A stretch of 64,000 nt of DNA from Rhodococcus sp. 06-462-5 (GCF_002258315.1 NZ_NOYD01000029.1:115944-179943); one strand, 5' to 3'; positions 33,055 to 42,035 are shown, numbered from the stretch's first letter. A program made the numbers and translations. The notes: generated by a model not told the origin, from the letters alone.

Positions 33055-33231
33055 ATGAGCGAATCACCCATCGAAACTCCGACCGAGGACCGCGCCCTGC
33101 AGAACCTGCCGATCGTGGACGAGCCGGACGAGCCGAGTGCCGATGACCTGCCCATCGAGGCCGACGCCCGGGACGTGCTGGATCAACGAGCAGAAGTTCC
33201 CCTGGACGACGACGGGTACGACGAGCGCTAA
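33055..33231 (+). CDS. Small acidic hypothetical protein (58 aa)
   Basis: A 58-residue, strongly acidic and disordered-looking protein (LPIVDEPDEPSADDLPIEAD, then DQRAEVPLDDDGYDER). The ATG at 33055 has GGAG five bases upstream. Similar short acidic proteins ending in a DDDxY-type tail are common and unexplained in actinobacteria. It is convergent with the TetR gene, overlapping by four bases. Confidence 0.65.
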   Translation: MSESPIETPTEDRALQNLPIVDEPDEPSADDLPIEADARDVLDQRAEVPLDDDGYDER

Positions 33232-33968
33232 GGAGTCTTCGGCTCGTCGTCGACCAGAGGATGCGGCTGCGACTTGAACTTCGCGGGGGAGCCGTCGGCC
33301 ATGGCGACTCCGTGGATTCCGCCCCACATCATCATGCAGAGGTAGTCGATCAGGTCGTCCGCAGACATCGACTTGTTGGAGATCCACCAGTGCGTGGCCA
33401 ACTGAACCGCACCGACGATCGCAAAGGCCCACGGCACAGAGCCGCCCGAGTCCATCTCGCGCTGCCGTAGACGCTCACCGAGCACGGTGGAGAGCAACTC
33501 GGCGATCATTCGCTCGGACTCGGCGACGACATCGCGGTTGTTGCCGGCGTTGTTCGCCATGACGTACAGGTAGACCTCGGGATCGGTGGCCACCGTCTCG
33601 ACGTACGCGGTCACGACGACGCGAGTGAGCTCGTACTCGTCGAGCTCGTGCGAGATCGCCGCGTAGATGCGCGGTGCGAGAGTCGTCTCGACGTACCGCG
33701 ACATCGTCGCGCTGGTCAGGTCGTTCTTGTCGGTGAAGTAGCGGTAGAGCACCGTCTTGGAGATACCGATCTCCGACGCGATCTCGTCCATCCCGATCTC
33801 GCGGCCTCGCAACCGGATCGCGGCCAAGGTGCCGTCGACGAGCTCTTCGCGGCGGGCGATCTTGTGCTCACGCCATCGACGTTTTCGGCCGTCCGGCTTC
33901 TCGACCTTGGGCTTGTCCTCGCTCGGCTCGGCCTCGCCCAGCTTTGCCTCCGTCGTATTTCTTGCCAC
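33228..33968 (-). CDS. TetR-family transcriptional regulator
   Basis: A 246-residue TetR protein with a charged N-terminal extension (about 35 residues rich in Lys/Glu), then the HTH region GREIGMDEIASEIGISKTVLYRYF, and a helical ligand domain. It is divergent from the DUF445 membrane-protein gene 73 bases away. This arrangement corresponds to Rv0472c/Rv0473 in M. tuberculosis as far as I recall. The ligand is unknown. Confidence 0.87.
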   Translation of the reverse strand: MARNTTEAKLGEAEPSEDKPKVEKPDGRKRRWREHKIARREELVDGTLAAIRLRGREIGMDEIASEIGISKTVLYRYFTDKNDLTSATMSRYVETTLAPRIYAAISHELDEYELTRVVVTAYVETVATDPEVYLYVMANNAGNNRDVVAESERMIAELLSTVLGERLRQREMDSGGSVPWAFAIVGAVQLATHWWISNKSMSADDLIDYLCMMMWGGIHGVAMADGSPAKFKSQPHPLVDDEPKTP

Positions 33969-34041
33969 AACCCCACCCTATGCGCCTTGTCCGACACCAT
34001 TGCAGGCTGCGTCCGGTTGATCCGACGTATTTCTGGGCACA

Positions 34042-35316
34042 ATGTCGGTTGTGCAGCTCATGAACTTCGACGACGAGACCAAACGTCGCGACCTCCGCAA
34101 GATGAAAACAGTCGCGACGGGCTTTCTCGTTTTCGCATCGATCGTCTACCTCTTCTGCCGATGGCAGGAGTCGACGGGCGCAGGTGCCTGGGTCGGCTAC
34201 GTCCGGGCGGCGTCGGAGGCGGGTATGGTCGGCGCGCTCGCGGACTGGTTCGCGGTGACGGCACTGTTCAAGCACCCACTGGGTATCCCGATTCCGCACA
34301 CGGCGCTGATCAAGAAGAAGAAGGACCAGTTGGGCGCGAGCCTGAGTTCGTTCGTCGGCAGCAATTTCCTCGCACCCGAGGTGGTGTCCGAGAAGGTCGC
34401 GTCCGCGCAGGTTCCCCTGCGATTGGGTACCTGGCTCGCCCAGCCGGACAACGCCGAACGCGTCGCGGCCGAGGCGGCGACCGTGCTGCACGGCGTCGTC
34501 GACGTCCTCAACGACGAGGACATCACCGCCGTCATCGACAGCACCATCGTGCGCCGACTCGCCGATCCGCAGTGGGGCCCGCCGATCGGCCGCATCCTCG
34601 ACGAGTTGCTCCGTGAGAACCGTCAGCTGCCGTTGATCGACATGCTCGCCGAGCGCGCTCACCAGTGGGCGCTCGGCAGCCAGGAGATGATCGATCGCGT
34701 CGTCGCGCGAGATTCCCCGAACTGGTCGCCGAAGTTCGTCGACACGCTGTTGGGCGAGAAGGTCTACAAGGAACTCGTCGAGTTCACCTGGAAGATTCGC
34801 TCCAACCCCGAGCACGACGTCCGTCAGGCCGCGAACAAGTTCCTGGTCGACTACGCCAACGATCTGCAGCACGACCCGGTGACCATCGAGAAGGCCGAGA
34901 AGCTCAAGGCGCAGATCATGGGACGCGAGGAGATCACCGGCCTCGCTGCGGCGACGTGGAAGGTGGCCAAGCGTCTGATCACCGAGTCGGTGGACGATCC
35001 GACGAGCACGCTGCGCACCAAGATCAAGGAGAACACCGCCAACCTCGGCGTTCGCCTACGCGACGACGCGGACCTGCGCGGCAAGGTCGACGGTTGGCTC
35101 CTCGGTGGGGCCAGCTACATCGCCGCGAACTACGCCGACGAGATCACCACGATCATCGGCGACACCGTCGCTCGCTGGGATGCCGAGGAGGCGAGCAAGA
35201 AGATCGAACTGCAGGTGGGACGGGATCTGCAGTTCATCCGCATCAACGGAACCGTCGTCGGTTCCATCGCCGGTCTGGCCATCTACACGATCTCGGATCT
35301 GATCTTCGGGCACTAG
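34042..35316 (+). CDS. DUF445-family membrane protein
   Basis: A 424-residue protein with one membrane segment near residues 23-41, the DUF445 signature AASEAGMVGALADWFAVTALFKHPLGIPIPHTALI (cited here only as GALADWFAVTALF and HPLGIPIPHTALI) at residues 55-90, a long helical soluble part, and a second membrane segment at the extreme C-terminus (GSIAGLAIYTISDLIFG). The family has no known function; two-anchor topology suggests a membrane-tethered helical domain. TATTTC eight bases before the ATG suggests a leaderless transcript. Confidence 0.88.
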   Translation: MSVVQLMNFDDETKRRDLRKMKTVATGFLVFASIVYLFCRWQESTGAGAWVGYVRAASEAGMVGALADWFAVTALFKHPLGIPIPHTALIKKKKDQLGASLSSFVGSNFLAPEVVSEKVASAQVPLRLGTWLAQPDNAERVAAEAATVLHGVVDVLNDEDITAVIDSTIVRRLADPQWGPPIGRILDELLRENRQLPLIDMLAERAHQWALGSQEMIDRVVARDSPNWSPKFVDTLLGEKVYKELVEFTWKIRSNPEHDVRQAANKFLVDYANDLQHDPVTIEKAEKLKAQIMGREEITGLAAATWKVAKRLITESVDDPTSTLRTKIKENTANLGVRLRDDADLRGKVDGWLLGGASYIAANYADEITTIIGDTVARWDAEEASKKIELQVGRDLQFIRINGTVVGSIAGLAIYTISDLIFGH

Positions 35317-35330
35317 TGCTAGCAGAGTGC

Positions 35331-35359
35331 TTGCAATAGTTAGCACCCTTCGGTACCGT
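35331..35359 (+). promoter_or_regulatory. Putative promoter of the XRE-hbhA operon
   Basis: TTGCAA (35331-35336) and TACCGT (35354-35359) are separated by 17 bases. GTGCTA (35317-35322) and TAGCAC (35341-35346) form an inverted pair overlapping it, a possible operator. AGGAGG precedes the XRE ATG. Confidence 0.4.
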
Positions 35360-35389
35360 CCAGTAGGACACCGAAAACAGGAGGCCGAC

Positions 35390-35857
35390 ATGGCCGATGA
35401 CGAGGGGGATCTGGTCGCCAAGGCGACCGAGGCGACGCAGGTCGTCGCCGAGGCAGGGGATCTTGTCGCCGCAGTCGTGACGACCGCAGCGCAGGACATA
35501 GGCAGCTACATCCGATCGCAACGGGAAGCCGCGCAGGTATCCATGCGGCAACTCGCGAGCCGAGCCGGAGTGAGCAACCCCTACCTCAGCCAGATCGAAC
35601 GCGGACTGCGCAACCCGTCCGCAGAAGTGCTAGCGCAGATAGCCAAGGGTCTGCGCGTCTCCTCGGAGGTGCTGTACGTCCGGGCCGGGATCTTGGAAGC
35701 GCGTCCCCACGGTCCGGTGCGCGAAGCTCTGCTCGGCGATGAGCACATCACCGAACGGCAGAAGCAAGTGCTGATCGAGATCTACGACTCGTTCTGTCGT
35801 GAGAACGAGTCGACGCAGGAGCCCGAACCCGACGAACAGGAGACACCAGATGTCTGA
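35390..35857 (+). CDS. XRE-family transcriptional regulator upstream of hbhA
   Basis: A 155-residue protein with an N-terminal helical extension (residues 1-40), an XRE HTH at about 42-100 (QLASRAGVSNPYLSQIERGLR) and a short acidic tail. The ATG at 35390 has AGGAGG upstream. It overlaps hbhA by eight bases and is the counterpart of Rv0474. It is a likely autoregulator and regulator of the adhesin operon (inferred). Confidence 0.9.
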   Translation: MADDEGDLVAKATEATQVVAEAGDLVAAVVTTAAQDIGSYIRSQREAAQVSMRQLASRAGVSNPYLSQIERGLRNPSAEVLAQIAKGLRVSSEVLYVRAGILEARPHGPVREALLGDEHITERQKQVLIEIYDSFCRENESTQEPEPDEQETPDV

Positions 35858-36638
35858 TTCCAAGAACTTCGAGAACGTCAAGACCCCCATCTTCGCAGCC
35901 GTCGGTGCAGGCGACGCAGTCGTCCAGGCCGTAGCGGACGTCGTCGCTCAGGTGCGCTCGCGCGCCGAGAGCCGCACCAGCGAGGTCAACGCCCGCATCG
36001 CCGACATCTCCGAAGATGTCACCGAAGGCGTCGAGAGCCTGCGCGAGCGGCTGGCCAACCTGCCCGCAGAGCTGCCCGACGAGATCGCCGAACTCCGTGA
36101 GCGCTTCACCCCCGAAGAGCTCCGCAAGGTTGCCGAGGCATACCTCAAGGTGGCCTCCGACCTCTACACCTCGCTCGCCGAGCGCGGCGAAGAGACCGTC
36201 GAGCGCATCCGCCGCACCCCGGCCGTCGAAGAGAGCCTCGAGCGCGCCAACTCCGCCGCCAACGACGTCGTCGACCTCACCGAGCAGGCCCTCGGAACAG
36301 TCGCCTCGCAGACCCGCGCAGTCGGCGAGCGCGCCGCTGCCCTGGCCGGCCTCGCGTCGGACAAGGTTCGTGAAGGTGCCGAGGAGATCTCCGACGCCGC
36401 CGACGAGCTCGCCGAGAACATCGACGAAGCAGGCGACGAGGCCAAGGACAAGGCCGTCGAGGCTTCCGACAAGGTGAGCGGCGTTGCGGGCAAGGTCGAG
36501 GCCAAGACCCGCAGCAGCGCGAACTCGCCGATCAAGAAGACCCCGGCTCCGGCCAAGAAGACGGCACCGGCACCGGCAGCGAAGAAGTCCACCCCGGCTC
36601 CGGCCAAGAAGGCTCCGGCGAAGAAGACCACTCGCTAA
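35850..36638 (+). CDS. hbhA: Heparin-binding haemagglutinin homologue (HbhA-like)
   Basis: A 262-residue protein. After an N-terminal hydrophobic patch (TPIFAAVGAGDAVVQAVADVVAQ) comes a long helical coiled-coil region rich in Ala, Glu and Arg (about residues 40-215), then a Lys/Pro/Ala-rich tail (KKTPAPAKKTAPAPAAKK and similar repeats, 230-262). In mycobacteria the Lys-rich tail binds heparan sulfate and is methylated; HbhA also associates with lipid inclusions. The N-terminal half here may therefore bind membranes. It is translationally coupled to the XRE gene and followed by a strong terminator. Confidence 0.9.
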   Translation: MSDSKNFENVKTPIFAAVGAGDAVVQAVADVVAQVRSRAESRTSEVNARIADISEDVTEGVESLRERLANLPAELPDEIAELRERFTPEELRKVAEAYLKVASDLYTSLAERGEETVERIRRTPAVEESLERANSAANDVVDLTEQALGTVASQTRAVGERAAALAGLASDKVREGAEEISDAADELAENIDEAGDEAKDKAVEASDKVSGVAGKVEAKTRSSANSPIKKTPAPAKKTAPAPAAKKSTPAPAKKAPAKKTTR

Positions 36639-36652
36639 AGCACTCGTAAAGA

Positions 36653-36688
36653 AAACGACCCCTGCGCCGCGCGGCGCAGGGGTCGTTT
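36653..36688 (+). terminator. Strong terminator after hbhA
   Basis: A perfect 16-bp stem (AAACGACCCCTGCGCC and its complement) with a GCGC loop. An A-run on one side and TTTCT on the other fit a factor-independent terminator. It ends 17 bases before the next start. Confidence 0.92.
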
Positions 36689-36705
36689 CTCGTACACTGG
36701 CGCCC

Positions 36706-36999
36706 GTGAGCATCGCCGGCAGCTTCAGCTACTACATCCTGACCTTTCTCCAGATCCTCGGAGTGGTAGGTGCAGGATTCGCGATCTTCCACGCACTGCG
36801 TCAGCGTGCCGACGCCTTTCCCGCCGTGGACAAGCTCACCAAGAACGCCTGGCTGGCCATTCTGTTCGTCGGTCTGCTCCTCATCCTCGTCTCGGGAGTG
36901 ATCGGATTCCTGGGCATCATCGGCGTCGTCGCCGTGTGCGTGTACCTCGTGGACGTACGGCCCAAGATCGACAGCATCCAGCGCGGACCCCGCTGGTAG
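36706..36999 (+). CDS. DUF2516-family small membrane protein
   Basis: A 97-residue protein with two to three membrane segments (about 8-28, 48-66 and 68-84) and a C-terminal DVRPKIDSIQRGPRW tail; it corresponds to Rv0476. The GTG start lies eight bases after TACACT (36692-36697), a good -10, so the mRNA is probably leaderless and initiated right behind the hbhA terminator. Function unknown. Confidence 0.85.
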   Translation: MSIAGSFSYYILTFLQILGVVGAGFAIFHALRQRADAFPAVDKLTKNAWLAILFVGLLLILVSGVIGFLGIIGVVAVCVYLVDVRPKIDSIQRGPRW

Positions 37000-37078
37000 C
37001 CAGCCGCGTCGACGCCGGTTCGCTCCTGGGCGTAGCCTCTACCGCACCCGCTCGGGGGATACAGGTGGAGGGGAATCA

Positions 37079-38104
37079 GTGGTTTCACGCAAGGTAATCG
37101 AACGCGCGCTGTTCGGAGTCGGCAGTGCAGCCGTCGCGGCATCTGTCGGCGCGTTCGTCGTTCGGCGGCGTCGCCTGCACTCGTTCACCAAGACGACCGA
37201 CGTCCAGCCCGACGAGCTGCTGCAGTACCCCACATTCGAGCCGCACATCACCGAGGTGGTCACCGACGACGGCGCCCACCTGCACGTCCGTAGCTACGGT
37301 GACGCCGACGCCGCGCCGATCGTCTTCAGCCACGGTTGGACCTGCTCGGCCGACTACTGGTACCCGCAGATCAACGCCCTCGCCGGCCGCTACCGCGTCA
37401 TCGCGTACGACCAGCGCGGCCACGGCCGCAGCGACGTGGGAACGCGACCACTGAGCCCCGACGTGTTGGCCGACGATCTCGCCGCGATCCTCACCGCCAC
37501 CGTCGACGAGGACAACAAAGCTGTGCTGGTGGGACACAGCATGGGCGGCATGTCCATCATGGCCTGGGCCGGAAACTATCCCGAACAGGTCGATCGCCTG
37601 GTCAGTGCCGTGCTGCTCGCCAGTACGGCGACCGACTCGCTCGTCCGCGAAACCACCGTCATCCCACTGCCGCAACGCTTCCCACGCCTCCCGACCCCCG
37701 TGGGCAAAGCCGTGCTCAGCTCGGCACTACCGCTGCGTCCGTCGCCGGTGACCCGCCAAGCCATCAAGTACATCTCCATGGCACCCGGAGCGACACCGGC
37801 CGAGGTGGCGTTCTGCGAGAAGATCGTGCTCGAATGCGCGCCGCGCACCCGCGGCATCTGGGGCGCCGCACTCAGCGACCTCGACATCCACGAGGCACTC
37901 GAGAACATGTCCGTCCCCACCAGTGTGCTCGTCGGATCGGCCGACCGACTGACCCCACCCGTGCACGCCCGCAAACTCGCCCGCGCACTCGACGACCACG
38001 ACCACCTGAGCAGACTGATCGTGATCCCCGGAATCGGACACATGAGCTCCGTCGAGGCAATCGACGAATTCAACACCGAAGTGGTTCGGCTCCGGAATCT
38101 CTGA
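37079..38104 (+). CDS. Alpha/beta hydrolase, membrane-anchored or exported
   Basis: A 341-residue protein. An N-terminal hydrophobic helix (residues 8-28) is followed by RRRR, so it is a signal anchor or a Tat-like element placed the reverse way. The alpha/beta-hydrolase core has the oxyanion region FSHGWTCSADYW, the nucleophile elbow GHSMGG, Asp in GSADRLTPP and His in GIGHMSS. It may be an esterase, lipase or epoxide-hydrolase-like enzyme; the substrate is unknown. The GTG start has GGAGGGG upstream. It is convergent with purU, 15 bases apart. Confidence 0.85.
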   Translation: MVSRKVIERALFGVGSAAVAASVGAFVVRRRRLHSFTKTTDVQPDELLQYPTFEPHITEVVTDDGAHLHVRSYGDADAAPIVFSHGWTCSADYWYPQINALAGRYRVIAYDQRGHGRSDVGTRPLSPDVLADDLAAILTATVDEDNKAVLVGHSMGGMSIMAWAGNYPEQVDRLVSAVLLASTATDSLVRETTVIPLPQRFPRLPTPVGKAVLSSALPLRPSPVTRQAIKYISMAPGATPAEVAFCEKIVLECAPRTRGIWGAALSDLDIHEALENMSVPTSVLVGSADRLTPPVHARKLARALDDHDHLSRLIVIPGIGHMSSVEAIDEFNTEVVRLRNL

Positions 38105-38119
38105 TTCTTCGGGTCCCGC

Positions 38120-39004
38120 CTAGCTGAACACCACGGTCTTGCGGCCGTGCACCAGGACACGATCCTCCAGGTGCCACCGCAGGCCACGGGAGAGCACCAG
38201 CTTCTCGATGTCGCGGCCCTGACGCACCATGTCGGCCACCTCGTCGGCATGGTCGACGCGGATGACGTCCTGCTCGATGATCGGACCCGCGTCGAGCTCG
38301 GCCGTCACGTAGTGGCATGTTGCGCCGATCAGCTTCACGCCCCGCGCGAACGCCTGGTGGTACGGGCGCGCACCGACGAACGACGGCAGGAAGCTGTGGT
38401 GGATGTTGATGGCGCGGCCCGCCCAGTGCGCGCACAGCGACTCGGGGAGAACCTGCATGAACCGTGCCAGCACCACCGCGTGCGGGTCGTAGGAATCGAC
38501 CAGCGACCGCACCTCCTCGAAGGCGGGCCCGCGCTCGGCCGGATCCTTCGCGAACTCGACGTGATGGAACGGGGTGCCGTGCGCGGCGGCGATCGGCTCG
38601 AGCGACTTGTGGTTGCCGATCACCGCGGAGATCTGTGCGGGCAGTTCGCCGCCCGCAGCGCGCCCGAGGAGGTCGTGCAAGCAATGCGCTTCCTTGCTGA
38701 CGAGCAGGACCACGCGCTTGGGTTCACCCGAATCATGAAGTGTCCATTCGGTTTCCGGGCCGAGCTCGGCGGCCACCGCGGCGAAACGCGTGCGTAGCTC
38801 CTCGATGCTCATGTCCACCGACGACGCGCGTACTGCCTGCCGGGTGAAGAACCAACCGGTGTCGGGATCGGCGTGATAGGCGGCCTCGACGATCCATCCA
38901 CCGACCTCGGCGAGGAAGGTCGAGATACGGGCGACGATGCCCGTCTTGTCGGGGCAACCGAGCGACAGAACGTAACGGCGATCCTCGGATACGGAAGAAC
39001 TCAT
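38120..39004 (-). CDS. purU: Formyltetrahydrofolate deformylase
   Basis: A 294-residue protein. An N-terminal ACT domain (residues 8-90, LGCPDKTGIVARISTFLAE) is followed by a formyltransferase-like catalytic domain with the family motif HHSFLPSFVGARPYHQAFARG (the part HSFLPSF and the His/Asn of INIHH form the active site) and a final DAGPIIEQDV. It hydrolyses 10-formyl-THF to formate and THF, balancing one-carbon pools. The start MSSSVSED at 39004 is preferred although the frame is open upstream. It is 13 bases downstream of a methyltransferase gene on the same strand. Confidence 0.93.
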   Translation of the reverse strand: MSSSVSEDRRYVLSLGCPDKTGIVARISTFLAEVGGWIVEAAYHADPDTGWFFTRQAVRASSVDMSIEELRTRFAAVAAELGPETEWTLHDSGEPKRVVLLVSKEAHCLHDLLGRAAGGELPAQISAVIGNHKSLEPIAAAHGTPFHHVEFAKDPAERGPAFEEVRSLVDSYDPHAVVLARFMQVLPESLCAHWAGRAINIHHSFLPSFVGARPYHQAFARGVKLIGATCHYVTAELDAGPIIEQDVIRVDHADEVADMVRQGRDIEKLVLSRGLRWHLEDRVLVHGRKTVVFS

Positions 39005-39017
39005 ACCGCCGATTGTC

Positions 39018-39860
39018 TCAGGGCGTCCGCACTCCGGTTGCCACCAGTGTCCCGAGATCGATCGAATCGATTCCGCGCTCGGTGAGCAGCGCAGAGAACT
39101 CGGCACGGATCTGCGCTCGGGTCGCATCGTCGAACGGTGTCAACGCGCCCCGCATCGCGCTGCCCAGCACGAGATCCCACACGAACGACTCCGTCGCGGG
39201 AACGTGGTTGGACAGCTCCACGACCTCGACCTCGGTGGTGCCGGCCGCAGTGAGCCACGCGGACAGAAGATCCGCAGTCTCCATCCGCCGGATCGGGTGC
39301 TTGTCGTATCCGTCCTGCGCGAGTGGCCCGTCGTGCTCGTTCGGCGGCGAATGCGCACCGATCACCTCGAAGAACGTGCCCGCGAACGCCTCGAACGCAC
39401 CCTTGCGCCACACCGTCACCCCGACGCGACCGCCCGGACGAACCATCGACACCAGACGCGCGAAATCCCCCTCGGGATGGGGCAGAAAGAAGATGCCGTA
39501 CGAACAGGCCAACGCGTCGTATCCGGCATCGGGAACCGTCGACGGCGGCTCCCACTCGGTGGCGTCGGCGAGAACGAAGTCGATGTTGCGCAGCGCACGG
39601 TCGGTGGCCTTCACCCGGCCCACCTCCAACAGCTCGTCGGCGAGGTCGATGGCATGGACGAGACCGTCCGGGCCGACGGCCGCCGCCGCAGGAATCGCCG
39701 ACGCCCCGGTGCCGGAACAGACGTCGAGGACCGCGTCGCCGGTGGCCAACCCGAGCGCGAAGGCGAGCGACTGCCCGGCCGGCCCCCAGACCTGCGGCGT
39801 CACCGCGTCGAATTCCCTGCTGGTGGCATTGAAGGTAGCGGCGAGCGAGGCTGCGGTCAT
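39018..39860 (-). CDS. SAM-dependent methyltransferase
   Basis: A 280-residue class I methyltransferase. The SAM motif I reads VLDVCSGTGASAIPAA near residue 45, followed by an acidic residue in HAIDLADELL, and motif IV-like YDALACSYGIFFLPHPEGD. It is related to UbiE/Methyltransf_11 proteins. The MTAASLAATF start at 39860 is the family-like one. It is co-directional with purU (13-base gap) and divergent from deoC. The substrate is unknown; the pairing with a one-carbon enzyme may be coincidental. Confidence 0.85.
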   Translation of the reverse strand: MTAASLAATFNATSREFDAVTPQVWGPAGQSLAFALGLATGDAVLDVCSGTGASAIPAAAAVGPDGLVHAIDLADELLEVGRVKATDRALRNIDFVLADATEWEPPSTVPDAGYDALACSYGIFFLPHPEGDFARLVSMVRPGGRVGVTVWRKGAFEAFAGTFFEVIGAHSPPNEHDGPLAQDGYDKHPIRRMETADLLSAWLTAAGTTEVEVVELSNHVPATESFVWDLVLGSAMRGALTPFDDATRAQIRAEFSALLTERGIDSIDLGTLVATGVRTP

Positions 39861-39919
39861 GAACGGAAATCGTAGACCGACAGGGCTGCGAAAGGGCGTG
39901 CTGTGAAAAGCTGGACCGC

Positions 39920-40573
39920 ATGACACTCACCCGCGCTGCGCTCGCCCAGATGGTCGACCACACGCTGCTCAAGCCGGAAGCGACAACGGCCGATGTGGCC
40001 GCTCTCATCGAGGAGGGCCGCGAGCTGGGAGTGCTCGCGGTGTGCGTCTCGCCGTCGATGCTGCCTATTCACGCCGAGGGAATGCTCACTGCCGTCGTCG
40101 CCGGATTCCCGTCGGGCAAGCATCATTCGTTGATCAAGGGATCCGAGGCCAGGCTCGCGGTGCAGCAAGGTGCCGACGAGGTCGACATGGTGATCGACGT
40201 CGGCGCAGCGATCGCGGGAGACTACAACGCGGTACTGGCCGACATCGTCACCGTCCGCGAGGGGATCGCCGGAACCGCGGTCCTGAAGGTCATCATCGAA
40301 TCGGCAGCACTGTCCGACGACGCGATCGTCGAGGTCTGCCGCGCCGCCGAGAAGGCTGGTGCCGACTTCGTCAAGACGTCCACCGGCTTCCACCCGGCCG
40401 GCGGCGCGAGCGTCGAAGCAGTGCGCTTGATGGCAGAGACCGTCGGCGGACGACTGGGCGTCAAGGCCAGCGGCGGCATCCGCACCACGGAGGCCGCCCT
40501 GGCCATGATCGACGCGGGCGCAACACGATTGGGGCTTTCGGGAACGCGCGCGGTGCTCGACGGTCTGAACTAG
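39920..40573 (+). CDS. deoC: Deoxyribose-phosphate aldolase
   Basis: A 217-residue TIM-barrel class I aldolase cleaving 2-deoxyribose-5-phosphate to glyceraldehyde-3-phosphate and acetaldehyde. The Schiff-base Lys152 lies in DFVKTSTGF, Lys182 in GVKASGGI and the acidic residue Asp89 in EVDMVIDVG. It serves nucleoside salvage and corresponds to Rv0478. It is convergent with the DUF2993 gene. Confidence 0.95.
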   Translation: MTLTRAALAQMVDHTLLKPEATTADVAALIEEGRELGVLAVCVSPSMLPIHAEGMLTAVVAGFPSGKHHSLIKGSEARLAVQQGADEVDMVIDVGAAIAGDYNAVLADIVTVREGIAGTAVLKVIIESAALSDDAIVEVCRAAEKAGADFVKTSTGFHPAGGASVEAVRLMAETVGGRLGVKASGGIRTTEAALAMIDAGATRLGLSGTRAVLDGLN

Positions 40574-40591
40574 AGCGACCGCTCACGTGGG

Positions 40592-41338
40592 TTACGCGAC
40601 CAGCGAGCAGCCCTCGGGAGTCGGCTGATTCTGATCCTGCTGGGTCACCGGAATCGTGTACTGACCGCCCTCGAGGGTGAGCTCGATGCCGGAGTCGGTG
40701 ACCGTCAGCGACGTCGGTGCCATGTCCAGCGGGTAGGCCTGCAGGCTGTCGGTCAGCACGCCGACGACGGAGTCGACCAGATCGGTGGGGATACCGAGAC
40801 CCAGGATCGACGCGTCGACGGTCTGGAAATCGACCCTGCCGTCGACGACCTGCGGCTTGACGGTCAGATTCGCCAGGGCCCCGACGGCGAAGTCGAGGGT
40901 GCCCGCCGATGCGTCCGAGGTGACGCCCGAGACGATCGCGCCGATGCCCTGGCTCTGCAGGGTGCGGGTGATGCCGTCGGTCGACCACGAGATGTCGGCA
41001 CTGGAACTGCCGATGGTGCCGCCGGAGTCGGCGGTCTGCGTCAGGTTCAGGTCACGTGCCTCGGCCTGCACGACCATGCCCTCGGCTGGGCCGAAGCGCG
41101 CGTCGTCGCTGTCGACGGTCACCGAGGAGACCTTCTTGTCCACCAGTGAGAGCAAGACCGGCTTGAGGCCCAGACCGACCTCGACCTGGCTGCCGAGCTC
41201 GGATTCGAGCTGACCGGCGAGACAGGATTTGATCTGCTGACGGACGAACAACTCGCCACCGATGACGGCGACGAGGAGGACGACAACGACGGAGACTGCG
41301 ATCAGCGGTGCGGTGCTGCGCCTGGCTGTGGATGACAT
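40592..41338 (-). CDS. DUF2993 (LmeA-like) membrane-anchored protein
   Basis: A 248-residue protein with an N-terminal membrane/signal anchor (LIAVSVVVVLLVAVIGGELF, residues 11-30) and a DUF2993 domain with alternating hydrophobic beta strands. The relative LmeA in mycobacteria is a periplasmic lipid-binding protein linked to lipomannan elongation; a similar envelope role is possible but not shown. The MSSTARR start at 41338 places the anchor directly after a basic N-terminus. It is divergent from the AbiEi-like gene. Confidence 0.82.
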   Translation of the reverse strand: MSSTARRSTAPLIAVSVVVVLLVAVIGGELFVRQQIKSCLAGQLESELGSQVEVGLGLKPVLLSLVDKKVSSVTVDSDDARFGPAEGMVVQAEARDLNLTQTADSGGTIGSSSADISWSTDGITRTLQSQGIGAIVSGVTSDASAGTLDFAVGALANLTVKPQVVDGRVDFQTVDASILGLGIPTDLVDSVVGVLTDSLQAYPLDMAPTSLTVTDSGIELTLEGGQYTIPVTQQDQNQPTPEGCSLVA

Positions 41339-41411
41339 TCCTGGCAGTCTTCCCGATGATTCTGAGCAAGCTCTGTGAAACTCGCCGAACCAGCGTTCTC
41401 GGCCGAAACTT

Positions 41412-41441
41412 TGTGACCTGTAACACATTGTGACGTAGGCT
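41412..41441 (+). promoter_or_regulatory. Leaderless promoter with Crp-like site before the AbiEi-like gene
   Basis: TAGGCT (41436-41441) lies six bases before the ATG at 41448. TGTGACCTGTAACACA (41412-41427) resembles TGTGA-N6-TCACA with one mismatch and overlaps the expected -35. It sits between two divergent genes. Confidence 0.4.
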
Positions 41442-41447
41442 TGCGTC

Positions 41448-42035
41448 ATGAGTACGACAGGACCGAGCGTGCACGAACTGCACTCGCTGGCCACTCGTCA
41501 GGACGGCTATTTCACGGCCGAGCAAGCCGGCGAGCTCGGCTTCGATTCTGCGATGGTGCGCGTCAATCTGGCCACGAACACGTGGACTCGCGTCGAGCGC
41601 AACCTGTTCCGACTCGGCCAGTGGCCCCACAGTGAACTCGAAGTGTTCGCCATGTGGTGCGCCTGGTTCGGCGGCGAGGCCGTGATCTCGCACCAGAGCG
41701 CGGCCGAGCTACACGGATTCGGGCACCTGCACCCGCAGTTCGTGCACGTCTGCGCATTCGGCGACCTACGACTGACCGACACCAGGCTCGCAGTTCATCG
41801 CCTGCGACTCGAGCCCCGGGACGTCGAATCGGCAGGCACGTTCAACCTCACCACCCCGGTGCGTACGGTGCTCGACCTCGCCGCAGGCGGCATCTCCCAG
41901 ATCACGCTCGACGAGGTGGTGTGCGACGCCGTCGCGATCGGTCGCGTCGACCCGCAGACGCTGTACTCCGAGGCCGGAAGCAGCACCGACCGAGTGGCCG
42001 AACGCGTCGAACTGGCACTGTCCGCCTGCACGTAG
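41448..42035 (+). CDS. AbiEi-like antitoxin-domain protein (orphan)
   Basis: A 195-residue protein with an N-terminal winged-helix AbiEi-type domain (LATRQDGYFTAEQAGELGF, then LATNTWTRVERNLFRL) and the middle region typical of type IV antitoxin-like proteins (AVISHQSAAELHGFG; TTPVRTVLDLA). No AbiEii nucleotidyltransferase toxin gene is adjacent: the neighbours are DUF2993 and a methyltransferase. Such orphan proteins are frequent in actinobacteria and may be transcription regulators. The C-terminal DUF559 nuclease-like domain found in longer relatives is absent. Confidence 0.8.
   Translation: MSTTGPSVHELHSLATRQDGYFTAEQAGELGFDSAMVRVNLATNTWTRVERNLFRLGQWPHSELEVFAMWCAWFGGEAVISHQSAAELHGFGHLHPQFVHVCAFGDLRLTDTRLAVHRLRLEPRDVESAGTFNLTTPVRTVLDLAAGGISQITLDEVVCDAVAIGRVDPQTLYSEAGSSTDRVAERVELALSACT

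Noticed and set aside
35317-35346. CIRCE heat-shock element before the XRE-hbhA operon
   Set aside because: The half-sites GTGCTA and TAGCAC occur in the reverse order and spacing relative to TTAGCACTC-N9-GAGTGCTAA, so HrcA control is not supported.
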